Assembly: GCA_016764135.1 (NCBI GenBank)
Contig: JAESSL010000360.1
Location: forward strand, 1 to 5,035
Source: Alphaproteobacteria bacterium
GTDB lineage: Bacteria > Pseudomonadota > Alphaproteobacteria > UBA8366 > GCA-2717185
Reading direction: 5' to 3'
Length of the DNA stretch: 5,035 nt
The notes below the pieces were generated by a model that worked only from the letters and a program-made list of their open reading frames with translations, was not told where the DNA came from and did not search any database. The stretch's first letter is position 1. Each line of letters opens with the position of its first letter. Shown here piece after piece: positions 1-4,904 of the stretch. A program made the translations under genes and the position numbers.

Positions 1-122
1 AACGCCTGATTGTCGCCAAAGCGTTTAAACAACGCGCTGGTTTCCACGAAGGCCTCTTGCGTGGTCGTCAGTCTGGGCGTGGGCGTCGACACGGGCGTGG
101 GCGCCAGTTCCGGGGTATTCAT
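1..122 (-). CDS. ABC transporter ATP-binding protein, N-terminal fragment (cut by window edge)
   Basis: Only the first 40 codons are present; the rest lies left of the window. The protein starts MNTPELAPTP and has a Thr/Pro-rich stretch to about residue 22. It then reads FVETSALFKRFGDNQA at residues 25-40. That pattern, a short beta strand followed by K-R-F-G-(D)-x-x-A, is typical of the start of the nucleotide-binding domain of ABC ATPases, where the aromatic residue (here Phe35) forms the A-loop that stacks on adenine. Polyamine- and iron-type importer ATPases often have such an extension before this strand. The Walker A, signature and Walker B motifs would lie outside the window, so the family call rests on a short stretch. 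The ATG at 122-120 is chosen because AAGGAG lies 11 nt upstream. The gene is divergent from the hydratase gene. Its substrate cannot be told. Confidence 0.6.
   Translation of the reverse strand, partial: MNTPELAPTPVSTPTPRLTTTQEAFVETSALFKRFGDNQA
75..103. repeat. 11-bp direct repeat coding for the Thr/Pro-rich N-terminus
   Basis: GGGCGTGGGCG occurs at 75-85 and again at 93-103, an 18-bp period. On the minus strand the two copies fall in the same reading frame and encode the A/T-P-T-P segments at residues 7-16 of the partial ATPase. An in-frame period of six codons suggests local slippage expansion of a disordered N-terminal tail. Confidence 0.6.
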
Positions 123-133
123 CGGGAAAAATG

Positions 134-139
134 CTCCTT
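134..139 (-). promoter_or_regulatory. Ribosome binding site of the partial ABC ATPase gene
   Basis: AAGGAG on the minus strand, 11 nt before the ATG at 122-120. It is the main support for reading the left edge as a true gene start on the minus strand. Confidence 0.65.
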
Positions 140-148
140 GCTGACATG

Positions 149-177
149 GTTCAAGCAAAGGCCGCCGCGCGCGTCAA
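149..177 (-). promoter_or_regulatory. Possible promoter of the partial ABC ATPase gene
   Basis: On the minus strand TTGACG (177-172) is followed after 17 bp by TTGAAC (154-149). The -35 box is good and the -10 box matches only three of six consensus positions. Transcription would start near 142, giving a leader of about 20 nt that still holds the AAGGAG. This is a weak call based on spacing and the -35 box only. Confidence 0.2.
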
Positions 178-260
178 GCCCGGTCCCTGTCAGCGCCATG
201 GGCCGCGCTTATGGCCCGCGCGAAGGTTCACCCCTTGCCCGACATCATCCCTGTCGTGTC

Positions 261-277
261 ATTCGCTTTATTGAATG
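261..277. promoter_or_regulatory. ATTCGCT element and small dyad upstream of the hydratase gene
   Basis: ATTCGCT lies at 261-267 inside a small inverted repeat, CATTC (260-264), 8 nt, GAATG (273-277), about 45-60 bp upstream of the chosen hydratase start. The same heptamer occurs at 1990-1996 and, inverted, at 1934-1940 upstream of the Rieske ferredoxin gene. I found no other copy in the window. It could be a binding site for a shared regulator; this is inference from recurrence. Confidence 0.3.
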
Positions 278-306
278 TTAAATTCCTCGCCGAACACTAT
301 ATCATT

Positions 307-311
307 GGGAG
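307..311 (+). promoter_or_regulatory. Ribosome binding site that decides the hydratase start
   Basis: GGGAG at 307-311 sits 8 nt before the ATG at 320. The in-frame ATG at 275 has no purine-rich sequence at this distance and would add 15 residues (MLNSSPNTISLGAIN) unlike the usual start of this family. The start at 320 is therefore preferred. Confidence 0.6.
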
Positions 312-319
312 CGATAAAC

Positions 320-1072
320 ATGAGCGACGATCTGGTCACCTACACATCCAAGGACGCCATTGCGACGATTACAATCAACCGCCCGGAAAAATTGAACGCC
401 TTGAGCAATGGCGTCGTCGCCGCTATTCGCGACGCCTTTATCCAGTTAAACGAATCCGATGACCGATGCGCCATTGTCACCGGCGCCGGCGACAGGGCGT
501 TTTCCGTTGGCGCCGATTTGACCGACCCGCCGAGCAACCCGGAACTCTGGGAATGCATGCCCGGCGTTGGCGTCGATGTCGACAAGCCCCTGATCGCCGC
601 TATTTCAGGCTACTGCGTCGGCGGCGCCTATGTTCTGGTGCAGTTCTGCGACATCGCCGTGGCGGATGAATCAGCGGATTTCTTCTACCCCGAAGCTCAG
701 GTCGGGTTTTGCGGTGGTCTGATCGCCGGGAGCGCGTCACGTCTGCCGTACAAGATTGCGATGGAATTCATGTTGACGGGCAAGCATTTCAGCGCGCAAC
801 GGGCCTATGAAGTCGGCATGGTCAACAAGGTAACGCCGGTTGGCGAACTCATGGCCGGTGCGATGGAATATGCAGAAATCCTCCGCGACAGCTCCCCCAT
901 GGTCATGGCGACCTTGAAACGCTTCGTCCGGAACGAAGTCCAGCCGCGCAGCCCCTCGGAACAGGCAGGATTGGCCCGCCGGGATCTTCTGGCGATTGCC
1001 CGAAGCGAAGATCAGCAGGAAGGCGCGCGCGCATTTCGCGAGAAACGTAAACCGGTGTTTAAAGGATGCTAG
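320..1072 (+). CDS. Enoyl-CoA hydratase/isomerase (crotonase) family protein with one catalytic Glu replaced
   Basis: This 250-residue soluble protein has normal length for the crotonase superfamily, which acts on acyl-CoA thioesters. Visible family marks are TITINRPEKLNALS (16-29), the CoA/oxyanion-hole motif FSVGADL (61-67), PLIAAISGYCVGGA (90-103) with Gly102 at the second oxyanion position, CDIAVADESADFFYPEAQVG (110-129), the helix AMEFMLTGKHFSA (147-159), and the typical ending AFREKRKPVFKG (238-249). Against rat mitochondrial hydratase (compared from memory), Glu164 is kept as Glu125, but Glu144 is replaced by Val105. The loop normally reading PG-x-GG-T is also altered (CGGLIAGSAS, 131-140). 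Loss of the first Glu with retention of the second is the pattern of delta3,delta2-enoyl-CoA isomerases, so isomerase or another crotonase chemistry is as likely as hydration. The family is sure; the reaction is not. The gene stands alone, convergent with the permease gene. Confidence 0.9.
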   Translation: MSDDLVTYTSKDAIATITINRPEKLNALSNGVVAAIRDAFIQLNESDDRCAIVTGAGDRAFSVGADLTDPPSNPELWECMPGVGVDVDKPLIAAISGYCVGGAYVLVQFCDIAVADESADFFYPEAQVGFCGGLIAGSASRLPYKIAMEFMLTGKHFSAQRAYEVGMVNKVTPVGELMAGAMEYAEILRDSSPMVMATLKRFVRNEVQPRSPSEQAGLARRDLLAIARSEDQQEGARAFREKRKPVFKGC

Positions 1073-1112
1073 AGATCCAGGAATACAGGTAATAACGTTG
1101 ATTTGGTCGCCG

Positions 1113-1130
1113 GGGCGTTACGCGACGCCC
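1113..1130. terminator. Short hairpin between the convergent hydratase and permease genes
   Basis: GGGCGT (1113-1118) pairs with ACGCCC (1125-1130) around a 6-nt loop. The hairpin spans the permease stop codon (1118-1120). There is no T-run after it on either strand, so it is not a standard intrinsic terminator. It is the only structure I see in or beside the 45-bp gap that could end either transcript. Confidence 0.25.
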
Positions 1131-1873
1131 TGGCGTATCAAGTTCATAGAGACCAGAAACAGCATTATCAGCACGACTCGCTGAAACATGACCGCCGACA
1201 CACGATTGCGCATCCAGGCGCCAATCACGACCCCCACGAACAACGGAACGCAGGCCGCCAACGATACGGTCAACGCCTCCATGGTGATGACGCCGTTGTA
1301 GATCAGAGTCGCAAACAAGGGGAATATACCGGTCAGGTAAATCAGACCCACCGCACAGAGAAACTCTTCCTTGGGCAGTTTCAGTGCGACCAGAAAGGTC
1401 AATAGCGGCGGCCCAAAAATGCCCGAAATCCCACCCAGAAACCCGGACAATACGCCGATGATCGGTTTCATCCGCGCTTCCGCCTTCTGGCTGACCGAAA
1501 TGCGAAAGGAAAGCGCCTGGCTCAGGACAAACAGCGCGACCAAAACGCCTATGAAGATAGAGACGGCGGCTTGATCCACACGGGTCAAAATATGCGCCGC
1601 GAGCGCCGCCGCAACGATCAGCGCTGCGATCAGCGTCCAGAACCGGCGAAACATCGCCACATGCAGTCCACCGGAAAACGCCTGCCAGACATTCGATAGC
1701 ACAATGGGGACCGTCATCAATCCGATCGCCAGCGGAATCGGCATGACAATGGCCATGATCGGCATAGCGATCAGCGGCAACCCGAACCCAACGCCGCCCT
1801 TCGAAAAGCCACCCAATAAAAACGCAACGCCGATAAGCGTCAGAGTCGCGGAATCAAATTCACCAAATGTCAT
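1118..1873 (-). CDS. TauE/SafE-family membrane permease (probable anion exporter)
   Basis: This 251-residue, very hydrophobic protein belongs to the TauE/SafE (TSUP) family. Members export or move sulfite, sulfoacetate or other small anions across the inner membrane. About seven or eight membrane segments can be placed, around residues 10-30, 34-57, 78-97, 102-122, 137-165, 171-192, 198-220 and 229-246. The family's internal duplication is visible: GGFSKGGVGFGLPLIAMPIM (21-40) in the first half matches GFLGGISGIFGPPLLTFLVA (144-163) in the second. A basic loop (RISVSQKAEARMK, 124-136) separates the halves. Length is normal and the gene looks intact. The ATG at 1873-1871 has only a weak GGA 9-11 nt upstream. 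The gene is divergent from the Rieske ferredoxin and convergent with the hydratase. Its substrate is unknown; a role in exporting a catabolic product is only inference. Confidence 0.88.
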   Translation of the reverse strand: MTFGEFDSATLTLIGVAFLLGGFSKGGVGFGLPLIAMPIMAIVMPIPLAIGLMTVPIVLSNVWQAFSGGLHVAMFRRFWTLIAALIVAAALAAHILTRVDQAAVSIFIGVLVALFVLSQALSFRISVSQKAEARMKPIIGVLSGFLGGISGIFGPPLLTFLVALKLPKEEFLCAVGLIYLTGIFPLFATLIYNGVITMEALTVSLAACVPLFVGVVIGAWMRNRVSAVMFQRVVLIMLFLVSMNLIRQGVA

Positions 1874-1917
1874 TTCTGCAATCCGAATTCACTGTCGTCG
1901 ACGCATCGCCGCCGGAT

Positions 1918-1940
1918 TTCGCTGTTGCGATTTAGCGAAT
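1918..1940. promoter_or_regulatory. Dyad TTCGCT-N10-AGCGAA, possible operator in the permease/ferredoxin divergent region
   Basis: TTCGCT (1918-1923) and AGCGAA (1934-1939) are perfect 6-bp inverted arms with a 10-nt spacer, so the centres are 16 bp apart. The dyad lies in the 173-bp gap between the divergent permease and ferredoxin starts, where a regulator could control both. The right arm extends to AGCGAAT, the inverse of the ATTCGCT elements at 261 and 1990. Confidence 0.35.
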
Positions 1941-1986
1941 TGACGCCGATCCGCGTAAAGAAACTGGGAATTAAGGCGGGAGGCTT

Positions 1987-1996
1987 TATATTCGCT
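1987..1996 (+). promoter_or_regulatory. -10-like TATATT overlapping a third ATTCGCT element, ferredoxin upstream region
   Basis: TATATT at 1987-1992 is the best -10-like box before the ferredoxin gene. A poor -35 candidate, CTGGGA (1964-1969), lies 17 bp upstream. ATTCGCT at 1990-1996 overlaps the -10 box, so a protein bound there could block or reposition polymerase. The leader to the ATG at 2047 would be roughly 48 nt. The promoter call is weak. Confidence 0.25.
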
Positions 1997-2030
1997 ATTT
2001 CAATAAACAAACAACGAATTCGCATTCCAC

Positions 2031-2036
2031 GAGGAG
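2031..2036 (+). promoter_or_regulatory. Ribosome binding site of the Rieske ferredoxin gene
   Basis: GAGGAG lies 10 nt before the ATG at 2047, slightly longer than optimal spacing. It supports this start, and no other in-frame start precedes the conserved region. Confidence 0.6.
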
Positions 2037-2046
2037 ACACAAAAGC

Positions 2047-2361
2047 ATGACCGACAAAAACTGGAAAGAAGTCGCGAAGGCCGCCGACATTCAACCCGAC
2101 GAACCCGTCAAAGTAAGCGTGGGCAGCGAAGAAATCGCGCTGTACAACGTTGATGGCGACATCTTCGCCACCCATAATATTTGCACGCACGCCTACGCCT
2201 CGATGGCCGATGGATTTCAGGAAGGCGTTGAAATTGAATGCCCGCTGCATGAAGGGCGCTTCAATATCAAAACGGGTAAAGCGCTTTGCGCGCCGGTGAC
2301 CGAGGGCCTTCAGACCTATGAAGTGAAGGTCGATGGCGGCGCAGTGTTCGTAAAAATCTAA
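2047..2361 (+). CDS. Rieske-type [2Fe-2S] ferredoxin of the aromatic-ring dioxygenase class
   Basis: This 104-residue soluble electron carrier has no signal peptide or membrane anchor, unlike Rieske proteins of the bc1 complex. The cluster ligands are plain: Cys46-Thr-His48 and Cys65-Pro-Leu-His68, with 16 residues between the two motifs (CxH-N16-CxxH). It lacks the extra disulfide cysteines of respiratory Rieske proteins. Segments such as ALYNVDGDIFATHNICTHA (31-49), EIECPLHEGRFNI (63-75) and TGKALCAPVTEGLQTYEVKV (76-95) closely resemble the naphthalene/biphenyl dioxygenase ferredoxins (NahAb/BphA3 type), compared from memory. Such proteins pass electrons from a flavin reductase to a Rieske non-haem oxygenase. 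Neither a reductase nor an oxygenase is in the window, so its partner is unknown. It is first gene of an apparent operon with the CoA-transferase, 33 bp downstream. Confidence 0.93.
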   Translation: MTDKNWKEVAKAADIQPDEPVKVSVGSEEIALYNVDGDIFATHNICTHAYASMADGFQEGVEIECPLHEGRFNIKTGKALCAPVTEGLQTYEVKVDGGAVFVKI

Positions 2362-2379
2362 ATCGACGGTTTTACACTT

Positions 2380-2386
2380 AAGGAGG
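2380..2386 (+). promoter_or_regulatory. Very strong ribosome binding site of the CoA-transferase gene
   Basis: AAGGAGG, within TAAGGAGGAT, is a near-full match to the 16S rRNA tail, 8 nt before the ATG at 2395. It is the strongest such site in the window. It suggests that the second gene is translated at least as well as the ferredoxin, independently of translational coupling. Confidence 0.8.
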
Positions 2387-2394
2387 ATATTTCC

Positions 2395-3576
2395 ATGGCA
2401 GGGGTTCTTGAAGGCGTCCGTATTCTGGATTTTGGACGGTATATCGCCGGCCCCTGGTGTGCGGGGTTGTTGGCGGATCTTGGCGCGGAAGTTATCCGAA
2501 TCGACAAGGTCGGCGGTGGTGAAGACCGGTTTGTCGTTCCGTTGACCGATGAGGGCGACGGCGCGATGTACCAGCAGATGAACCGCAACAAACGCGGCAT
2601 GACGCTGAACAACAGAGCCCCGGAAGGGCAGGAAATTCTCCGCCGCATGGTCAAGGACGCCGATGTCGTCGTCGCCAATTTGCCCGAAAAGGCGTTGGTC
2701 GCGCTGGGGCTGGACTATGACAGCCTCACGGCAATCAAACCCGACATTATCCTCACCACAACGACCGCCTTTGGCACCAAGGGCCCCTACGCCGCCAAAG
2801 TTGGCTTTGACCCGGTCGCGCAAGGCATGTCCGGTCTGATGCATCTGACCGGATATGAGGAACCCATGCGCTCCGCCGCGTCTTGGGTGGATTTTAACAC
2901 AGCGACCCTGTCCGCGCTCGGCACCTTGGCGGCGATCATGTCGCACCGCGCGACCGGCAAAGGACAACGGGTCCAGACCTCACTGCTTAGCACGGCGTTG
3001 ACGACCGCCAGCCCGGCGCTGATTGAACAAGCCATGCACAACGTCAATCGCGTCGGCACGGGCAATCGCGGTCAGGTCAGCGCACCCGCCGATGTTTTCA
3101 AAACCAAAGATGGCTGGATTTACGTCATCGTTCTGGGCGATTCAATGTACCGGAAATGGGTGGGTCTGATGGGTGAAGACAGCTGGTTGACCGATCCGCG
3201 CTTTAAAACTGACGAAATGCGGGCGGATCACGCCGAGCTGTTCAGCGAACGCACACAAAAATGGGCGGAAACACTCACAAATGAAGAAGCGTTGGCCGCG
3301 TTGGAGGAAGCGCGGGTGCCCGGCGCGCCGATCTACACCCCGCAACAGGCGCTGGAATGTGAACATATCGAAGCATCGGGTTATTTGACGTCGGTCGAAT
3401 TTCCCGGAACAGACCGCCCCGTCCCCTTGGCGGACACGCCAATTCAATTGTCCGGCACCCCCGGCGGCGTCAAGAAACGCGCGCCGCAACTGGGTGAACA
3501 TACGGATGAAATCCTGTCTGAATTGGGTTATTCCGCAGACGAGATCAACGCGATCCGGGACGCAAAGGCCGTTTAG
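2395..3576 (+). CDS. CaiB/BaiF-type (class III) CoA-transferase
   Basis: This 393-residue cytoplasmic enzyme has the usual length for formyl-CoA transferase-like family III proteins, which move CoA between carboxylic acids through an aspartyl-CoA anhydride. Recognisable segments are GVRILDFGRYIAGPWCAGLL (7-26), LGAEVIRIDKVGGGEDR (29-45), MNRNKRGMTLN (62-72), the helix after ADVVVANLPEKALVALGLDY (89-108), AFGTKGPYA (125-133), FDPVAQGMSGLM (138-149), GQRVQTSLL (190-198) and PQLGEHTDEILSELGYS (364-380). Asp166 (SWVDF, 163-167) sits where the catalytic aspartate is expected (Asp169 in formyl-CoA transferase), so it is probably active. It most likely activates an organic acid as CoA thioester for further breakdown. 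Close kinship with carnitine, bile-acid, succinate or mesaconate enzymes cannot be judged by eye. It follows the Rieske ferredoxin by 33 bp, an unusual partner, and ends at a hairpin terminator. Confidence 0.93.
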   Translation: MAGVLEGVRILDFGRYIAGPWCAGLLADLGAEVIRIDKVGGGEDRFVVPLTDEGDGAMYQQMNRNKRGMTLNNRAPEGQEILRRMVKDADVVVANLPEKALVALGLDYDSLTAIKPDIILTTTTAFGTKGPYAAKVGFDPVAQGMSGLMHLTGYEEPMRSAASWVDFNTATLSALGTLAAIMSHRATGKGQRVQTSLLSTALTTASPALIEQAMHNVNRVGTGNRGQVSAPADVFKTKDGWIYVIVLGDSMYRKWVGLMGEDSWLTDPRFKTDEMRADHAELFSERTQKWAETLTNEEALAALEEARVPGAPIYTPQQALECEHIEASGYLTSVEFPGTDRPVPLADTPIQLSGTPGGVKKRAPQLGEHTDEILSELGYSADEINAIRDAKAV

Positions 3577-3586
3577 GCGACGTCCC

Positions 3587-3636
3587 GATCGAGACATATG
3601 GTCAATAGGTTTTCCATATGTCTTCGATCCGTTTTT
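3587..3636 (+). terminator. Intrinsic terminator of the ferredoxin/CoA-transferase operon
   Basis: The left arm is GATCGA+GACATATGG (3587-3601) and the right arm is CCATATGTC (3614-3622) plus TCGATC (3624-3629). They form a 15-bp stem with one bulged T and a 12-nt loop. TTTTT follows at 3632-3636, two bases past the stem on the plus strand. It begins about 10 nt after the CoA-transferase stop, so it should end that transcript. The minus side has no T-run. The loop holds the stop codon (3604-3602) of the convergent DUF1194 gene, and the right arm is its last codons, so the terminator is partly made of coding sequence. Confidence 0.75.
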
Positions 3637-4423
3637 CGCCGACATCGCAGGGAATTTTAGCTCTGCCCGACGACACGCGCCACAACGGTCCGACCTCGGC
3701 CTGAACCGGTGTGGCGTTGGCGATTTCCAGTATTAATTTGCGGCGTATCGCGCGCGCGAAATCCTGGAAGCTGTCCGCCACAACAATAAAGGATGCCGGG
3801 CCGGTGATGACGCAATCCTTGTAATACAGGTCCAGATCCTTCATCTGCGGCCATCCGGACGGGCTGATTCTGCCATTGATGATCGGCAGACCATTCACCG
3901 TAACGCCCAACGCCTGCGCCGCTTCGCGCGCCGCCGTTACAAGGCCGCCCGTATTATTTGGCCCATCGCCGGACACATCAATAACCTGTCGGGTTCCCTC
4001 AAAGGCGTTTGTCGCGAATTGGGGTAGTGCGAATTCAATCGCCCCGCTGATCGACGTCCAGACTTCGGTGCGTATTGGCGCGGCGGCAACCTTGCGGGCG
4101 AAGGCCTGCGCCTCTTCCGCGCCGCTTATCAAGGTCCAGCCCACCACGGTATCCGAGAATTCAGCCCCCGCGTACTCAATGTATGTGATGGCGATTCGTC
4201 CCAACATCCCCGACATCACTGCACGGATAATATCTTCACTCTCTAGCGCCGCGACATAACCGTCGCGTTGAAGACGCGCTTCTTCATCGTCCACGCTACC
4301 GGAAATATCAATCGCAAGCACCAACTCCAGATCGACTGGAATCAAGCCTTTTGCGTCAGCGCGCGCAATTGAAAATGCGGACGCTGACAACATGACGAAC
4401 GTAATCAGAAAATATCTCAACAT
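3602..4423 (-). CDS. Secreted DUF1194 protein with von Willebrand factor A domain
   Basis: This 273-residue protein has a signal peptide: MLRYFLITFVMLSASAFSIA, then a likely cut after ARA at residue 22. It is therefore periplasmic or secreted. The mature part is a von Willebrand A fold of the DUF1194 family, common in alphaproteobacteria and without known function. The metal site (MIDAS) can be seen: DISGS (39-43) after the strand LELVLAI, Thr123 in VWTSISGAIEFA (121-132), and Asp153 in QVIDVSGDGPNN (146-157). Cys204 and Cys259 could form a disulfide. The ATG at 4423-4421 is chosen because it begins the signal peptide directly. A TTG at 4489 would add 22 residues before it, which is implausible. 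No good Shine-Dalgarno is visible; a 16-bp dyad lies just upstream instead. It follows the small secreted-protein gene in the same direction after 172 bp. Confidence 0.88.
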   Translation of the reverse strand: MLRYFLITFVMLSASAFSIARADAKGLIPVDLELVLAIDISGSVDDEEARLQRDGYVAALESEDIIRAVMSGMLGRIAITYIEYAGAEFSDTVVGWTLISGAEEAQAFARKVAAAPIRTEVWTSISGAIEFALPQFATNAFEGTRQVIDVSGDGPNNTGGLVTAAREAAQALGVTVNGLPIINGRISPSGWPQMKDLDLYYKDCVITGPASFIVVADSFQDFARAIRRKLILEIANATPVQAEVGPLWRVSSGRAKIPCDVGEKRIEDIWKTY

Positions 4424-4435
4424 TGGCGGGACCCG

Positions 4436-4451
4436 AGAAACGAACGTTTCT
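4436..4451. promoter_or_regulatory. 16-bp dyad just upstream of the DUF1194 start
   Basis: AGAAACG (4436-4442), AA, CGTTTCT (4445-4451) is a perfect 7-bp inverted repeat 13-28 bp before the ATG. In the mRNA it could fold as a 6-bp stem with a 4-nt loop right where a ribosome would load; as DNA it could be an operator. The position, with no clear Shine-Dalgarno, hints at regulated expression. Confidence 0.4.
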
Positions 4452-4503
4452 AACGAGGGAAAGATGGGGGAGTTTACACTACAGGGCAAGCGTACGGCCC
4501 ATT

Positions 4504-4547
4504 ATTGTATAACGCGGCCAAAATCATTGTATAACGCGGCCAAAATC
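4504..4547. repeat. Perfect 22-bp tandem duplication between two secreted-protein genes
   Basis: Two identical 22-bp units lie head to tail at 4504-4525 and 4526-4547. Each begins ATTGTATAACG and ends CGGCCAAAATC. On the minus strand each unit contains TATACAAT, a -10-like sequence. The unit is close to two turns of DNA, so a protein bound to each would lie on the same face. The pair ends 81 bp upstream of the DUF1194 start, in the intergenic region. No third copy is seen. Confidence 0.9.
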
Positions 4548-4572
4548 GACGCGATCTTACCAGAAACCAGAA

Positions 4573-4585
4573 GCGCTTATAGCGC
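4573..4585 (-). terminator. Weak hairpin after the small secreted-protein gene
   Basis: On the minus strand GCGCT-ATA-AGCGC is a 5-bp stem with a 3-nt loop, 10 nt past the stop codon, followed by TTCTGGTTTC. The pyrimidine run is broken, so termination is likely partial at best. A 7-bp tandem repeat, ACCAGAA twice (4559-4572), lies beside it. Confidence 0.3.
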
Positions 4586-4595
4586 CTCCTGCGGT

Positions 4596-4904
4596 TCAGG
4601 ATTCCTGACGCACGGTCTTGGCCGGTTCCCGCGTTTCTTGCCAATGGTCCCCGGATATCATCAGGCAGGTAACGCCGTCCGGTCGCGACAGCAAAATGGT
4701 CCAAGTGCCGTCGTCCGCGACAAAAATCTCCAGTAACTGCCCATTGCGCGCCATCCCTATCGCGGTTTGCCGTTCATCATACAAAGCGCTGAGTTTTCCA
4801 GTGACATCCGCGTGAGGGCCGCACATGAGTTGCGCCTGAGCGGGGCTGCTGAAGAGAACCGTCCCGTAGAACAACACGCTAATAAAGGGTAAATAATACT
4901 TCAT
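4596..4904 (-). CDS. Small secreted protein of unknown function
   Basis: This 102-residue protein has a clear signal peptide: MKYY, a hydrophobic core at residues 5-20, and AQA before a likely cut at residue 24. The mature part of about 78 residues has two cysteines, Cys28 (LMCGP) and Cys80 (GVTCL), that could form a disulfide in the periplasm. GMARNGQLLEIFVADDGTWTILLSRPDGVTCLMISGDHW (50-88) looks like a small beta-rich domain. I have an impression of similar unnamed small exported proteins in other alphaproteobacteria, but no named family or function. The start is well supported: AAAGGA lies 7 nt before the ATG at 4904-4902. The upstream leader is extremely AT-rich. The DUF1194 gene follows in the same direction, so both exported proteins may be cotranscribed or separately regulated. 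Confidence 0.8.
   Translation of the reverse strand: MKYYLPFISVLFYGTVLFSSPAQAQLMCGPHADVTGKLSALYDERQTAIGMARNGQLLEIFVADDGTWTILLSRPDGVTCLMISGDHWQETREPAKTVRQES

Noticed and set aside
195..213. Hairpin GGGCC-N8-GGCCC in the ATPase/hydratase divergent region
   Set aside because: The arms are only 5 bp of pure G/C in GC-rich DNA, easily expected by chance, with no T-run or link to a start site.
275..319. Upstream ATG extending the hydratase by 15 residues
   Set aside because: No ribosome binding site at proper distance, and the extension is unlike the family start. The ATG at 320 has GGGAG 8 nt upstream.
1870..2967. A 365-codon open frame on the minus strand
   Set aside because: It lies fully opposite the ferredoxin and most of the CoA-transferase, both clear by motif. 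Its translation has no recognisable domain and is rich in Arg, His and Gly, as expected of an antisense shadow.
3142..3645. A 167-codon minus-strand open frame opposite the CoA-transferase end
   Set aside because: It is antisense to conserved C-terminal CoA-transferase segments, crosses the terminator, and shows no family features.
3876..4259. A 127-codon plus-strand open frame
   Set aside because: It is antisense to the VWA domain, whose MIDAS motif proves the minus-strand reading; the plus-strand product is low-complexity.
4424..4489. TTG start extending the DUF1194 protein by 22 residues
   Set aside because: It would place a non-hydrophobic segment before a standard signal peptide. The ATG at 4423 begins that signal directly.
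4504..4547. Possible CRISPR array
   Set aside because: The two units are directly adjacent with no spacer, only two copies exist, and no cas gene is near.
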